A stretch of DNA of 64,000 nt from Microbispora rosea (GTDB lineage Bacteria > Actinomycetota > Actinomycetes > Streptosporangiales > Streptosporangiaceae). Below the pieces are notes generated by a model. It had not been told where the DNA came from. It saw only the letters and a list, made by a program, of their open reading frames with translations, and searched no databases. The translations under genes and the position numbers were made by a program. The stretch spans positions 26,061 through 90,060 of the forward strand of contig NZ_FTNI01000037.1 in the NCBI RefSeq assembly GCF_900156315.1, given 5' to 3'. Shown piece by piece: positions 23,609-33,707 of the stretch; position 1 is the stretch's first letter; every line of letters starts with the position of its first letter.

Positions 23609-24901
23609 TCAGGTGACGGCCCGGCGCAGGGCGTAGACGGCGGCGCCGGCCGCCAGCACGGCGGCCCCGGAGACCACCGACGACAGCGGCAGGGCGAAGG
23701 CCAGGACCAGGCACCCGGCCAGGCCGGCGATGGGCACGGCCCGCGGCGGCCGTCCCTCCTCGGGGCCGAGGGTCCACGCGCTGGCGTTGGCGAGGGCGTA
23801 GTAGACCAGCACGCCGAAGGACGAGAACCCGATCGCGCCGCGCAGGTCCGCGGTCGCGGCCAGCAACGCCACGACCGCGCCGACGGCCAGCTCGGCGCGG
23901 TGGGGCACGGCGAAGCGCGGATGGACGGCGGCCAGCGCGTGCGGCAGGTGCCGGTCGCGGGCCATGGCCAGCGTGGTGCGGGACACCCCGAGGATCAGCG
24001 CGAGCAGCGAGCCGGTCGCGGCGACCGCGGCGCCCGCCCGTACGACCGGGGCCAGCCCGGGATGCCCGGCCTCCCGCACGACGGCGGCCAGGGGGGCGGC
24101 CACGTCACCCAGTCCCCCGTCACCAGGTCCCCCGCCGCCCAGCACGGCGAGCGCGGACACCGCGACCGCCGCGTAGACGACCAGGGTGATCCCGAGTGCG
24201 AGCGGAATCGCGCGGGGGATGGTCCGCGCCGGGTCCCTGACCTCCTCGCCGAGGGTGGCGATGCGGGCGTATCCGGCGAAGGCGAAGAACAGCAGACCCG
24301 CCGCCTGCAGCACCCCTCCGGCGGTGGCGTCGGATCCGACGTCCAGCCGTCCCGGGTCCGCGGCGCCGGAGGTCAGACCGGCGACCACCACGACGGCCAG
24401 CACCGCGAGGACCACCCCGACGATGACCCGGGTGAGCCAGGCGCTCTTGTGGATCCCCGCGTAGTTCACCGCGGTCAGCGCGACCACGGCCGCCACCGCC
24501 ACCGCGTGGGCCCGCTCCGGCCACACGTAGGAGCCGACGGTCAGCGCCATCGCCGCACACGAGGCGATCTTGCCGACCACGAACGCCCACCCCGCCAGGT
24601 AGCCCCAGAAGTCCCCCAGCCGCTCCCGGCCGTACACGTAGGTGCCGCCGGAGGCGGGGTAGCGCGCGGCCAGCCGGGCCGAGGAGGTCGCGTTGCAGTA
24701 GGCGACCACCGCCGCGGCGGCCAGCCCGAGCAGCAGCCCGGACCCGGCCGCCCGCGCCGCCGGCGCCAGGGCGGCGAAGATCCCCGCGCCGATCATCGAA
24801 CCCAGCCCGATCGTCACGGCGTCGGCCACGCCGAGCCGGCGCTCCAGCGGCCCCTCCCCTGCGCGGGCCGGTGTTCCCACGACTACCTCCGATCCCGACA
24901 T
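23609..24901 (-). CDS. APC family amino acid permease
   Basis: A 430-residue membrane transporter with 12 predicted helices. It begins with the APC signature DAVTIGLGSMIGAGIFAALAP, then YPASGGTYVYGRERLGDFWGYLAGW and FFAFAGYARIATLGEEVRDP in helix 6. It should move amino acids or amines by proton symport; specificity cannot be read. ATG start with CGGAGG-type site upstream. Confidence 0.92.
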   Translation of the reverse strand: MSGSEVVVGTPARAGEGPLERRLGVADAVTIGLGSMIGAGIFAALAPAARAAGSGLLLGLAAAAVVAYCNATSSARLAARYPASGGTYVYGRERLGDFWGYLAGWAFVVGKIASCAAMALTVGSYVWPERAHAVAVAAVVALTAVNYAGIHKSAWLTRVIVGVVLAVLAVVVVAGLTSGAADPGRLDVGSDATAGGVLQAAGLLFFAFAGYARIATLGEEVRDPARTIPRAIPLALGITLVVYAAVAVSALAVLGGGGPGDGGLGDVAAPLAAVVREAGHPGLAPVVRAGAAVAATGSLLALILGVSRTTLAMARDRHLPHALAAVHPRFAVPHRAELAVGAVVALLAATADLRGAIGFSSFGVLVYYALANASAWTLGPEEGRPPRAVPIAGLAGCLVLAFALPLSSVVSGAAVLAAGAAVYALRRAVT

Positions 24902-24951
24902 CGATCACCGTGCTTTCCGGCCGAGGATTCGGGCCTGGCCGGCGTGTCGTC

Positions 24952-25626
24952 TCAGGGCCACAGGCGGTGCCGCGCCCAGGCGGCCTCCTCGCGCGTGTAG
25001 CGCAGGCGGGTGTGCCGGCGGTCGCGGTCGGCCTGCCAGAACTCGACCTCTTCCGCGCGCACGCCGTACAGGGTCCATCCCGGCGCGACCACGCCGGGAT
25101 CGGCCTCGATCGCGGCGTGTGCCGCGCGGAGGGCGGCGTCGAGGTCGGAAGGGTCGTCCAGGACCTGCGACTGGCGGCCGGTCAGCGCGTCGGCGCGGGC
25201 CCCGGGGGAACGCGCCAGGAAGTCGGCCGCGCCGCGCTCGGCGTCCGCAGGGACAGCCACGCCCCGCACCCGGATCTGACGGCCCTGCTCGGGCCAGTGG
25301 AAGCACAGAGCCGCGTACGGCGTGGCGGCCAGCTCCCGTCCCTTGCGGCTGCCCGCGCTCGTCGCGAAATACCAGGTGCCGTCCGCCGCGAGGTCCTTGC
25401 AGATCAGCACGCGGGAGGACGGCCGTCCGCGGCTGTCGGCGGTCGCCAGCGACATCGCGTGCGGTTCGCGCACCCCCGCCTCGACGGCCGAGGTCAGCCA
25501 TTCCACGAACAGGGCGACCGGGTCGGACGGCGCGGCGTCGACGTCGAACTCCGGCAATGCGGTGTCGAAGACCGGAAGCCCCCGCAACAGATCACGAATC
25601 GAACCCGCCACAGCGTTCTCCCCCAC
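24952..25626 (-). CDS. pyridoxamine-phosphate oxidase family flavoprotein
   Basis: A 224-residue FMN split-barrel protein related to PdxH and the phenazine-type PNPOx enzymes. FMN-binding parts are GRPSSRVLICKDL, FATSAGSRKGRELAATPYAALCFHWP and QIRVRGVA; the C-terminus LRYTREEAAWARHRLWP is the conserved Arg-rich/LxP ending. GTG 25626 follows GGAGGA by six bases and is preferred to GTG 25662. It may be a true pyridoxal-phosphate salvage oxidase or a paralogue. Confidence 0.87.
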   Translation of the reverse strand: MGENAVAGSIRDLLRGLPVFDTALPEFDVDAAPSDPVALFVEWLTSAVEAGVREPHAMSLATADSRGRPSSRVLICKDLAADGTWYFATSAGSRKGRELAATPYAALCFHWPEQGRQIRVRGVAVPADAERGAADFLARSPGARADALTGRQSQVLDDPSDLDAALRAAHAAIEADPGVVAPGWTLYGVRAEEVEFWQADRDRRHTRLRYTREEAAWARHRLWP

Positions 25627-25732
25627 GATCACTCCTCCACTTCGAGCCGCCGTGCTCACCACCGCGAGCCCGGCGTCTGGTCCCGAGACGCCACGAGGCT
25701 GATGCCGCGAGCTCGCCTCCTCGACAGTGTTC

Positions 25733-25750
25733 CATCAAATGCATTTGATG
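25733..25750. promoter_or_regulatory. 18-bp perfect palindrome, ArsR operator
   Basis: CATCAAATGCATTTGATG is a perfect palindrome 13 bases before the ArsR-ArsC start. ATCAAAT/ATTTGAT half-sites are typical of ArsR-family operators, so metalloid-relieved autorepression is likely. Confidence 0.75.
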
Positions 25751-25763
25751 TATTGTCCAGGTC

Positions 25764-26537
25764 ATGGCGTCGTCCGAGCAAGCCCTTCCGGCGTTCGTGC
25801 GCCTGGCCGCCCACACGCTGCGCTGGCGGCTGTTGACCGAGCTCGCGGTGGGCGACCTGCGGGTCCGTGAGTTGATGACACTGGTCGGGGCACCGCAGAA
25901 CCTGGTCTCCTACCACCTGCGGCTGCTGCGCGACGGCGGCCTGGTCACCGCCACACGAAGCAGTCACGACGGCCGCGACAGCTATTACCGGCTCGACCTG
26001 GACCGCTGCGCCCAGGCCCTGGCAGGCGCCGGGGCCGCCCTGCATCCCGCACTGCGCGGCGTTCCCGAGCCGCCGGCGCCTCCTCCGCGGTGGCCCCGTC
26101 TCTCTGTGCTGTTCGCCTGCACGGGAAACAGCGCCCGCTCACCGGTCGCCGAAGCTCTGCTGCGCCATCACACCGCCGGTCACGTGACCGTGACCAGTGC
26201 CGGCAGCAGGCCCGCGGCACGGATGAATCCCCACGCCGTACGCGTGCTGCGTGAGCAGTACGGCATCGACATCGCCGACCGGCGGCCCCGCCATCTGGAC
26301 ACGCTTCGCGGTCGCCGGTTCGACTACGTCATCACCCTGTGCGACAAGGTCCGCGAAGCCTGTCCCGAGTTCGGCGACCACGCGCGGCGGATCCATTGGA
26401 GCACCCCCGACCCGGCCGCTGCCGGCCGGTCGGAGCAGGACGTCCATGCCGCGCTCGGCCGGGCGACGGCGGACATCGACACGCGCATCCGTCACCTACT
26501 GCCCGTCCTGGCTCAGACTCCGGAGGCTCACTCATGA
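25764..26537 (+). CDS. ArsR regulator fused to low-molecular-weight arsenate reductase
   Basis: A 257-residue fusion. Residues 1-95 are an ArsR winged helix (LRVRELMTLVGAPQNLVSYHLRLLRDGGLV). About 112-250 are a thiol arsenate reductase/tyrosine phosphatase with the P-loop CTGNSARS (Cys and Arg of CX5R) and the DPAAAG-type aspartate region. No CxC metal site is obvious in the HTH part. The VOC gene overlaps its stop by 4 bases. A perfect operator palindrome lies upstream. No ArsB/Acr3 pump is adjacent. Confidence 0.92.
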   Translation: MASSEQALPAFVRLAAHTLRWRLLTELAVGDLRVRELMTLVGAPQNLVSYHLRLLRDGGLVTATRSSHDGRDSYYRLDLDRCAQALAGAGAALHPALRGVPEPPAPPPRWPRLSVLFACTGNSARSPVAEALLRHHTAGHVTVTSAGSRPAARMNPHAVRVLREQYGIDIADRRPRHLDTLRGRRFDYVITLCDKVREACPEFGDHARRIHWSTPDPAAAGRSEQDVHAALGRATADIDTRIRHLLPVLAQTPEAHS

Positions 26538-26920
26538 CGGCGACCGACCACTACGCCAGCGTCCGCTACCTCGTCGACGACGTCCAGGCGGCCGTCGGCT
26601 TCTACACCACCCACCTCGGCTTCACCCTGAACAGCAGCGCCGCGCCCGCCTTCGCCGACGTGGTACGAGGGCCGCTGCGGCTGCTGCTGTCGGGACCCGC
26701 CAGCTCCGGTGCCCGGGCAACGCCCGCCGAGGCCACCGGCACGGGCCGCAACCGCATCCAGCTGGTCGTCGACGACCTGGACGCGGAGATCGGCCGGCTG
26801 CACGCCGCGGGCCTGCCGTTCCTCGGCGAGATCGTCACCGGCCCCGGCGGCCGGCAGATCCTGCTCCCCGACCCCGCCGGCAATCTCGTCGAGCTGTTCC
26901 AGCCCGCCCATCGGCCCTGA
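26534..26920 (+). CDS. VOC/glyoxalase superfamily protein
   Basis: A 128-residue protein with two beta-alpha-beta-beta-beta units: VRYLVDDVQAAVGFYTTHLGF and IQLVVDDLDAEIGRLHAAG, ending in LPDPAGNLVELFQP with the metal-ligand Glu. ATGA overlap with the ArsR-ArsC gene implies co-expression. It may be an arsenical-metabolising or thiol-conjugate enzyme; no Cys pair of the ArsI type is seen, so the arsenic link is from context only. Confidence 0.9.
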   Translation: MTATDHYASVRYLVDDVQAAVGFYTTHLGFTLNSSAAPAFADVVRGPLRLLLSGPASSGARATPAEATGTGRNRIQLVVDDLDAEIGRLHAAGLPFLGEIVTGPGGRQILLPDPAGNLVELFQPAHRP

Positions 26921-27070
26921 CGCCGGCCGGCCAGGCCGATCGCGTGAGACGGATCGCCAGGCCAAGCGTTTACCGGCGCCCCCGCGTGGCCTCCGGCCGT
27001 ACGGGGGAGTCTCCGATCGCGTACGAGCACGTGGGCGGAGCCCGACGACCGGGCGGAGGACGGAGACGGC

Positions 27071-27775
27071 GTGGACGATCGTGATTCACCGGCGGTGCGC
27101 CGCCGCGACCTGCTCAACCTGTCCGCCGCCGCCCTCGCCGGGGCGGTTACGGTCGCGGCCCCCGCGGCGGCCGCGCCGAAAACCCCTGAGGAGGGGGCGG
27201 AGGTGACTCCGCCCGAGGACCTCATGCGCGAGCACGGCGTGCTGAAGCGTCTCCTGCTCGTCTACCGGGAGGGCATCCGGCGGATCGAGGGCGGCGAGCG
27301 GGCTCCCGCGCAGCCGCTGAACGCCGCCGCCCGCATCATCCGCGGCTTCATCGAGGACTACCACGAGCACCTGGAGGAGAGGTACGTCTTTCCCCGGCTA
27401 CGCGAGGCCGGCAGGCTCACCGGCACCGTCTCGGTCCTGTTGCTGCAACACCGCCGGGGACGCGAGCTGACGGGGCGCATTCTCACCGCCACCGGGCGTT
27501 CCAGAGGGGCAAGGGCCGCCCACCCCCTGGTCGCCGACATGACGGCGTTCGTGCGCATGTACGAGCCGCACGAGGCGCGGGAGGACACGGTGGTGTTCCC
27601 CGCCTTCCGTGAGGTCGTCCCCGCCAAGGAGTTCCTCCGCCTGGGCGAGGTCTTCGAAGACGAAGAGCACCGGCGTTTCGGGCCGCGCGGTTTCGAAGGC
27701 GTGGTCGACCAGGTCGCCGACATCGAGAAGGCGCTCGGCATCTACGACCTGTCCCGCTTCACTCCCGGCGAGTGA
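27071..27775 (+). CDS. Tat-exported hemerythrin-domain protein
   Basis: A 234-residue protein with a twin-arginine signal (RRRDLLNLSAAALAGAV, cleavage probably near AAA-A about 36). The mature part is a four-helix hemerythrin-like bundle with the ligand series His in LMREHGVLK, HEHLEE, QHRRGRELT and EPHEAREDTVVFP. A di-iron site that folds before export would explain Tat use. Role could be O2, NO or peroxide handling outside the membrane. GTG start with GGAG upstream. Confidence 0.88.
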   Translation: MDDRDSPAVRRRDLLNLSAAALAGAVTVAAPAAAAPKTPEEGAEVTPPEDLMREHGVLKRLLLVYREGIRRIEGGERAPAQPLNAAARIIRGFIEDYHEHLEERYVFPRLREAGRLTGTVSVLLLQHRRGRELTGRILTATGRSRGARAAHPLVADMTAFVRMYEPHEAREDTVVFPAFREVVPAKEFLRLGEVFEDEEHRRFGPRGFEGVVDQVADIEKALGIYDLSRFTPGE

Positions 27776-27896
27776 CGGACGGACCTCGACCGGCTCGTCG
27801 CCTTCTGCGAGGGCCGCTCGACGAACATGCGGGCGTACACGTCGAGGAGGCGGCAGCGCTCGGTGGCATGCGCCGCCCCCCGACACGACCGGCTCG

Positions 27897-28859
27897 TCAG
27901 CCGGGGCGGCGAAGGGTGCGGCGCACCGCCAGGCCGCCGAGGGCCGCCGACGTGAGCGTCAGGATCCCCGCTTCGGTCCACTGGAAGCGCCAGAACCTCG
28001 ACGGCGGGTGGTAGTACACCGCGAACCGGTAGCCCTTGCCGAACAGGCACGCCTGCCACGCCTCGGTGTTCTTGCTGCTCTGCCCCGCGTCCACCCGGCG
28101 CGGGCAGCCGCTGTCCGACGGGTCGGCGACCTCCCTTCCCGAGGGTTCCACCCAGGCGGCGCTCACCAGCCGGGCGTCCTGGTCGTCCAGCACCACGGTG
28201 CCGGTCAGCTCGGTGCGGGCCGGCTCGGCGTAGTAGTGGCTCAGCCGGAACAGGGTGAACATCGTCACCGCCACACCGGCCACGACCAGTGCCATCGCGG
28301 GCAGCGTACGCCGGAACAGGGAGCCGGCCACCGTACCCAGCGCGAACGCGTACAGCCACCACGCCGCCGGATCCACCCCGACCATGTTGAACACGCCGAT
28401 GTTGCCGAACGTCGAGTCGCCCCCCGCCCTGAACACCGGCCGCCACAGGCTCACCATGAGCGACAGCAGCAGCCCGCCCGCCACGACCGCCCCGCCCAGG
28501 ACCGACAGCTTGACCGCCAGCCACCGCCCCACGGGCACGGACTGGGTCCAGGCCAGGCGGTGGGTGCCGCGCTCGTACTCCCGGCCGAGCAGCGGCGCGC
28601 CCCAGAACGCCCCGATCAACGCCGGGGCCACCAGCGGCATCCAGCCGAACACCGAGTAGACCGCGTCATAGCGGCGCTCCAGCGCCGCCGCCAGGTCTCC
28701 GCACGCCACGGCGGGCCCCGGGCAGCCGGGCGGGGCGTGCCCGGCCACGTACCTGATCGCCTCCACCGCCGAGCCCAGCAGCAGCACCCCCAGCAGCGCC
28801 AGGAAGGCCGCTGTCACGAGGATCTGCGCCCGATGCTGGCGCCACGTCACCCAGATCAC
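27897..28859 (-). CDS. ABC transporter permease, YtrA-operon type (copy 2)
   Basis: A 320-residue paralogue of the permease at 20.4 kb, starting MIWVTWRQHRAQILV and sharing the LIGAFWGAPLLGREYERGTHRLAWTQSVPVGRW coupling block. Six hydrophobic segments with an extracytoplasmic loop of about 70 residues (about 215-285) carrying Cys residues. ATGA overlap with the ATPase gene. The 121-bp gap before the hemerythrin gene shows no feature. Confidence 0.92.
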   Translation of the reverse strand: MIWVTWRQHRAQILVTAAFLALLGVLLLGSAVEAIRYVAGHAPPGCPGPAVACGDLAAALERRYDAVYSVFGWMPLVAPALIGAFWGAPLLGREYERGTHRLAWTQSVPVGRWLAVKLSVLGGAVVAGGLLLSLMVSLWRPVFRAGGDSTFGNIGVFNMVGVDPAAWWLYAFALGTVAGSLFRRTLPAMALVVAGVAVTMFTLFRLSHYYAEPARTELTGTVVLDDQDARLVSAAWVEPSGREVADPSDSGCPRRVDAGQSSKNTEAWQACLFGKGYRFAVYYHPPSRFWRFQWTEAGILTLTSAALGGLAVRRTLRRPG

Positions 28860-29701
28860 GCCCCGACCCCCGTCAGTTTCGGCAGTGCCGCCGACTCGGG
28901 GCTGCGCAGGTAGCCCATGACGAGCTCGTCCAGCCCGGGGCTCCGCGCCTGCCAGCGGGGATCGAGCGGAGGCGCACCCCTGACCAGCATGCCGACCTGC
29001 CCGCCGGTGCGGCTCGCGCTCACCACCTGCGTTCCCGCGGTCGACGCCTCGTCCGGCCCGGTGACCACGAGATGCCCGTCGAGCAGTTCCTCGATGTCAC
29101 CGCTGACCTGCAGCCGGCCCGCGTTGAGCACGATCAGCCAGTCGCCCGTCTCCTCCAGGTCGGAGACGACGTGCGAGGACAGCAGCACGGTCAGCCGCCG
29201 CTCGGCCACCTCCGCCATGATCGAGCGCATCACCTCGTGGCGGGCGAGGGGGTCGAGGTTCGCCAGCGGTTCGTCCAGCACGAGCAGGTCCGGCCGGCTC
29301 GCCAGCGCGAGTGTCACCGCCACCTGCGCCTGCTGGCCGCCCGACAGCCTGCCCACCTTCCGCCGCAGCGGGATGCTCAGCCCGGCGAGCCGGGCGGCGG
29401 CGGCGTCGCCGTCCCACCGCCGGTTCATGCGGCGGCCGAAGGCGAGCATCTCGGCGACGGTCAAGCTCTCGTACAACGGCTTGTCCTGTGCCACGAACGC
29501 CGCTTCGCCGCTCACGCGGACGCTCCCCAGCGCGGGCCGCACCAGGCCGACGGCAGTGTGCATGAGGGTGGTCTTGCCCGCGCCGTTGGGCCCGACGAGC
29601 GCCGCCACGCGCCCCGCGGGTACGGCCAGCGAGCAGTCGCGCAACACCCACGTGCGGCGATACCGGACGCCGAGCCCGGTGACCTCCAGTGCGGAGCTCA
29701 T
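28856..29701 (-). CDS. ABC transporter ATP-binding protein (copy 2)
   Basis: A 281-residue ATPase: Walker A GPNGAGKTT, LSGGQQAQVAVTL, LLVLDEPLANLD and SSHVVSDL. It is the partner of the permease that overlaps it. Its start overlaps the stop of a truncated gntR relic (ATGA), so translation may rely on coupling to whatever message runs in from upstream, namely the ECF42 operon. Confidence 0.93.
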   Translation of the reverse strand: MSSALEVTGLGVRYRRTWVLRDCSLAVPAGRVAALVGPNGAGKTTLMHTAVGLVRPALGSVRVSGEAAFVAQDKPLYESLTVAEMLAFGRRMNRRWDGDAAAARLAGLSIPLRRKVGRLSGGQQAQVAVTLALASRPDLLVLDEPLANLDPLARHEVMRSIMAEVAERRLTVLLSSHVVSDLEETGDWLIVLNAGRLQVSGDIEELLDGHLVVTGPDEASTAGTQVVSASRTGGQVGMLVRGAPPLDPRWQARSPGLDELVMGYLRSPESAALPKLTGVGA

Positions 29702-29886
29702 GCCACGCCCTCCTTCGCCGCGTCGGCCAGGACCACGGCGAACAGCGCCCGGAGGTCTTCCTGGTCCAGCCCGGCCGCGCGGGCCTCACGCACCCACGCC
29801 TCCAGGCCGCGCCGCAGCCGCGTGTGGTCGGCGAGGGTCGCGCCCGCGATCCCCTGCCGGACGAACGTCCCCATCCCCGGCCGTCC
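29698..29886 (-). pseudogene. 5'-truncated YtrA-type gntR relic
   Basis: The frame reads GRPGMGTFVRQGIAGATLAD through LRALFAVVLADAAKEGVA and then TGA, matching the last ~60 residues of the intact YtrA regulator at 22.3 kb (PGVGTFV; LRRWLTKARLAGLDDESIEALF). The winged-helix part is absent; the sequence breaks off just 33 bases after the stop of the ECF42 sigma gene. An internal ATG (29874) could still give a 58-residue peptide without DNA-binding ability. Confidence 0.8.
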
Positions 29887-29918
29887 TTTGTCAACCCTGG
29901 TCGCCGGTCTCGCGCCCG

Positions 29919-31159
<1,241 letters not shown>

Positions 31160-31163
<4 letters not shown>

Positions 31164-31582
31164 AGCTCCGGCTCGGCCTGCCACTCGTCGATCGGGCGCA
31201 CGTCCACGTACCATTCGCGGGCCGGCGTCACGCCCTCGGGATGGGGGGTGTGCGCCAGGCGCCCGGCGATCTGCGTCGCCCGGTCGAAGCTGTCGCACTC
31301 GACGATCGTGTAGCCGGCCAGGACCTCCTCGGTCTCGGCGTATGGGCCGTCGGTGACGACGGGGACGCCCTCACGCAGCCGGATCCTGCGGGCGTGGACG
31401 GGGGCGGTCAGTCCCTGCGCGTCGACGAACTCCCCCGACTTCACCAGGTCGTCGTTCCACTCGGTCATGAACGCGTGCATGGCCGCGGCGTCCTCGGCGG
31501 ACCAGGCGGGCCCGTCGCCCGGCCGTCCCGCCAGGGCGTCGTAGTCCCGCTGCGAGCCGTACAGCATGATCATGTATTTCAC
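31160..31582 (-). CDS. DGPF/YCII-domain protein (second)
   Basis: 140 residues from the GTG at 31582 (VKYMIMLYG), preceded by GAGAGGA. The signature is VVTDGPYAETEEVLAGYTIVE. It has a longer C-terminus than the first copy, ending in a PHPEGVTPAREWYVDVRPI segment. Coupled to the sigma gene by GTGA overlap. Confidence 0.93.
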
Positions 31583-31630
31583 GGTTCGTTCCTCTCCGGC
31601 GGGCGTCCTCCGCGCCGCTTCACCCGGGAC

Positions 31631-31657
31631 GTCGAAGCCGGCCCCCGGATCCGGACA
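31631..31657 (-). promoter_or_regulatory. ECF42-type promoter of second cassette
   Basis: Minus strand: TGTCCG (31657-31652), 17-nt spacer beginning GATCCGGGGG, then CGAC (31634-31631). Same spacing as at 10336 and 43191. It lies 49 bases before the DGPF start. Confidence 0.6.
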
Positions 31658-31847
31658 CTCTCGGGGAGAAAGACGCCCGGCCACTGTGCCGGAGCGGCGG
31701 CGGGCCTTGTCAAGCGAGGGAACACCGGGAAAGTTTCACGCGCCGGAACCAGGGGTCGCGCCCGGGAGCAGCGCGCACTCCCCCGCCGGGGGGCACGCGG
31801 AAGCCGGCCGGTGGCGTGCCCGGCTCCCGTTGATCAGTGTGTGCGAC

Positions 31848-33410
31848 ATGACGCACCGGGCAGGCGCATCGCGGATCGCGGCCGTCGTGGCGTCCATCGT
31901 GCTGCTCTCGCCGGCGCTCCCGGCGGCGGGCGCGGCAGGCGTGGTGGACGCGGTGGACGTGGTGGACGCGGCGGCCCTCTCATCGAACCGGAATCCGCAG
32001 CATGATCCCCCGCAGGAGCCGCACCGGCATCCGGCGCGGGAGCTGCGCTGGGGTGACTGCGCCGGGGTCGGCGACCCCGCTCTGCGCTGCGCGGAGGTCG
32101 CCGTGCCGCTCGACCACCGCCGTCCTCGCGGCCGGACGATCTCGATCGCGATCTCGCGGCTGCCCGCGACCGACCCGGCCCTGCGCCGTGGCGTGCTGCT
32201 CACCACCGGAGGCGGCCCCGGCGGGCCGGGCGTGCCGCTGCCGTCGAGCCTGGCCCCCCTGCTGCCCCCCGAGGTGCGGGCGCGCTACGACCTGATCGGC
32301 TTCGACATCCGGTTCGTGGAGCGGAGCACGCCCATCGGGTGCGGGCAGGAGGTGGAGGAGCCCGGCGGCTACCGGGTCCGTACGGCCACCCCCGGGAGCC
32401 TCCCGGCCGACGCGGCCGAGGCCCGCGCGTACGCCCGCGACTGCGTTCGCGCCGCCGGGTGGGCCCTGCCGTACGCCACCACGGCGAACGCCGCCAGGGA
32501 CATGGACGTCATCCGGGCCGCGCTCGGCGAGGAGAAGATCTCCTACCTCGGCGGGTCGTACGCGGGGATGCTCGGGGCGGTCTACGCCGCCCTGTTCCCC
32601 GGCAGGGTGGACAGGTTCGTGCTGGACAGCCCGGTCGACCCGAAGACGGCGTGGCGGCCGTACGAGCTCGGGCGGACCCCGGCGTTCGAGGCCGGGACGG
32701 CGGCCTTCGCCGCCTGGACGGCCGAGGGTGACGCCGAGTACGGCCTCGGCGGCACGGCTCGGGAGGTCAGCGACGCCGTCGCGGAGCTGATCCGGCGCGC
32801 CGCGACGGCCCCGGTCGTCGTCGCGGGCCACGCCTGGACGTCGGGCGAGCTGGGGACGCTGCTCGTGGCGGGCATCTACGACGAGCGCTCCTTCGGGCTG
32901 GTCGCGGCGGCGTTCGCCGACATCGCCGCCGGGCGGGAGCCCTACGTGCCGTTCCCCGTCCGTCCGCTGCCGCCCGCGGGGGTGCCCGGCGTTCCCGCCG
33001 ACAACCACACGGCGACCAACATGGCCTACCGGTGCGGGGACGGCCCCTGGCCCCGCGAGCTCCACGACTACCGGCGCGACCTCGCCTCCTACAGCGCGCG
33101 ATATCCGTTGTTCGGCCCGGCCAACGCCAACATCACGCCGTGCGCCTTCTGGCCGCGGATCGAGGACGAGCCGGTGCGGCGGCCGGCCGGGCGGGCGCCG
33201 GGGGTCCTGGTGACCGCCGCGCTGCGGGACGTGGCGGTGCCCGTGGCCAACAGCCGCGCCGTGGCGGCAGGCATCCCGGGCTCGCGCATGGTCACCGTCG
33301 ACGCGCACACCCACGCGCCGTACCCCGCCTTCGGCGACGCCTGCCTCAACGGGGAGGTCGGCGCGTTTCTCACCACCGGGACGCTCCCGCCCGCCGACGT
33401 CGCCTGCTGA
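31848..33410 (+). CDS. secreted alpha/beta hydrolase, tripeptidyl-aminopeptidase-like
   Basis: About 520 residues. An N-terminal signal (IAAVVASIVLLSPALPAAGA) is followed by a GVVDAVDVVDAA repeat-like stretch and a Pro/His-rich linker. The S33-type peptidase fold shows LRWGDC, GGGPGGPGVPLP, nucleophile GGSYAGML, Asp in LRDVAVP and His in DAHTHAPYP. The usual FDPRGVGxS motif reads FDIRFVERS, an uncommon change near the active site. GTG 31839 is an alternative start. The 265-bp region before it contains the divergent ECF42 promoter. Confidence 0.9.
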   Translation: MTHRAGASRIAAVVASIVLLSPALPAAGAAGVVDAVDVVDAAALSSNRNPQHDPPQEPHRHPARELRWGDCAGVGDPALRCAEVAVPLDHRRPRGRTISIAISRLPATDPALRRGVLLTTGGGPGGPGVPLPSSLAPLLPPEVRARYDLIGFDIRFVERSTPIGCGQEVEEPGGYRVRTATPGSLPADAAEARAYARDCVRAAGWALPYATTANAARDMDVIRAALGEEKISYLGGSYAGMLGAVYAALFPGRVDRFVLDSPVDPKTAWRPYELGRTPAFEAGTAAFAAWTAEGDAEYGLGGTAREVSDAVAELIRRAATAPVVVAGHAWTSGELGTLLVAGIYDERSFGLVAAAFADIAAGREPYVPFPVRPLPPAGVPGVPADNHTATNMAYRCGDGPWPRELHDYRRDLASYSARYPLFGPANANITPCAFWPRIEDEPVRRPAGRAPGVLVTAALRDVAVPVANSRAVAAGIPGSRMVTVDAHTHAPYPAFGDACLNGEVGAFLTTGTLPPADVAC

Positions 33411-33500
33411 CCCCGTCGGCCCGGCACGGCCCGGCACAGGCTGGCACGGCGCGCCGCCACTCCGCGGAAACAGGCTGGACGCGGAAATAGTCTGGATGTC

Positions 33501-33680
33501 GTGCAGCGTCGCAAGCGGACGTACTTGATCATGATGACCACGTGCCTCACGCTGTTCGTCCTGGCGGGAACGGTCGTGCGGGAGGTCTCGCCCGTGGCCG
33601 CCCTGGTGATGTCCGCGGTGGCGCTGGTGATCCCGCCGTTCGCCGTCATCATCGGCAACCGCAACGACCGGCGCGACTGA
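33501..33680 (+). CDS. small DUF3099-like membrane protein
   Basis: A 59-residue protein with two hydrophobic helices (about 9-25 and 31-50), a basic start (VQRRKRTYL) and basic end (GNRNDRRD). The MMTTC-LFVLA-MSAVALVIPPFAVI pattern resembles actinobacterial DUF3099 proteins. GTG start without an obvious ribosome site; possibly leaderless. Role unknown. Confidence 0.65.
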   Translation: MQRRKRTYLIMMTTCLTLFVLAGTVVREVSPVAALVMSAVALVIPPFAVIIGNRNDRRD

Positions 33681-33707
33681 CGGTGAGCCCGCGGGCGGGC
33701 GCCTCGA

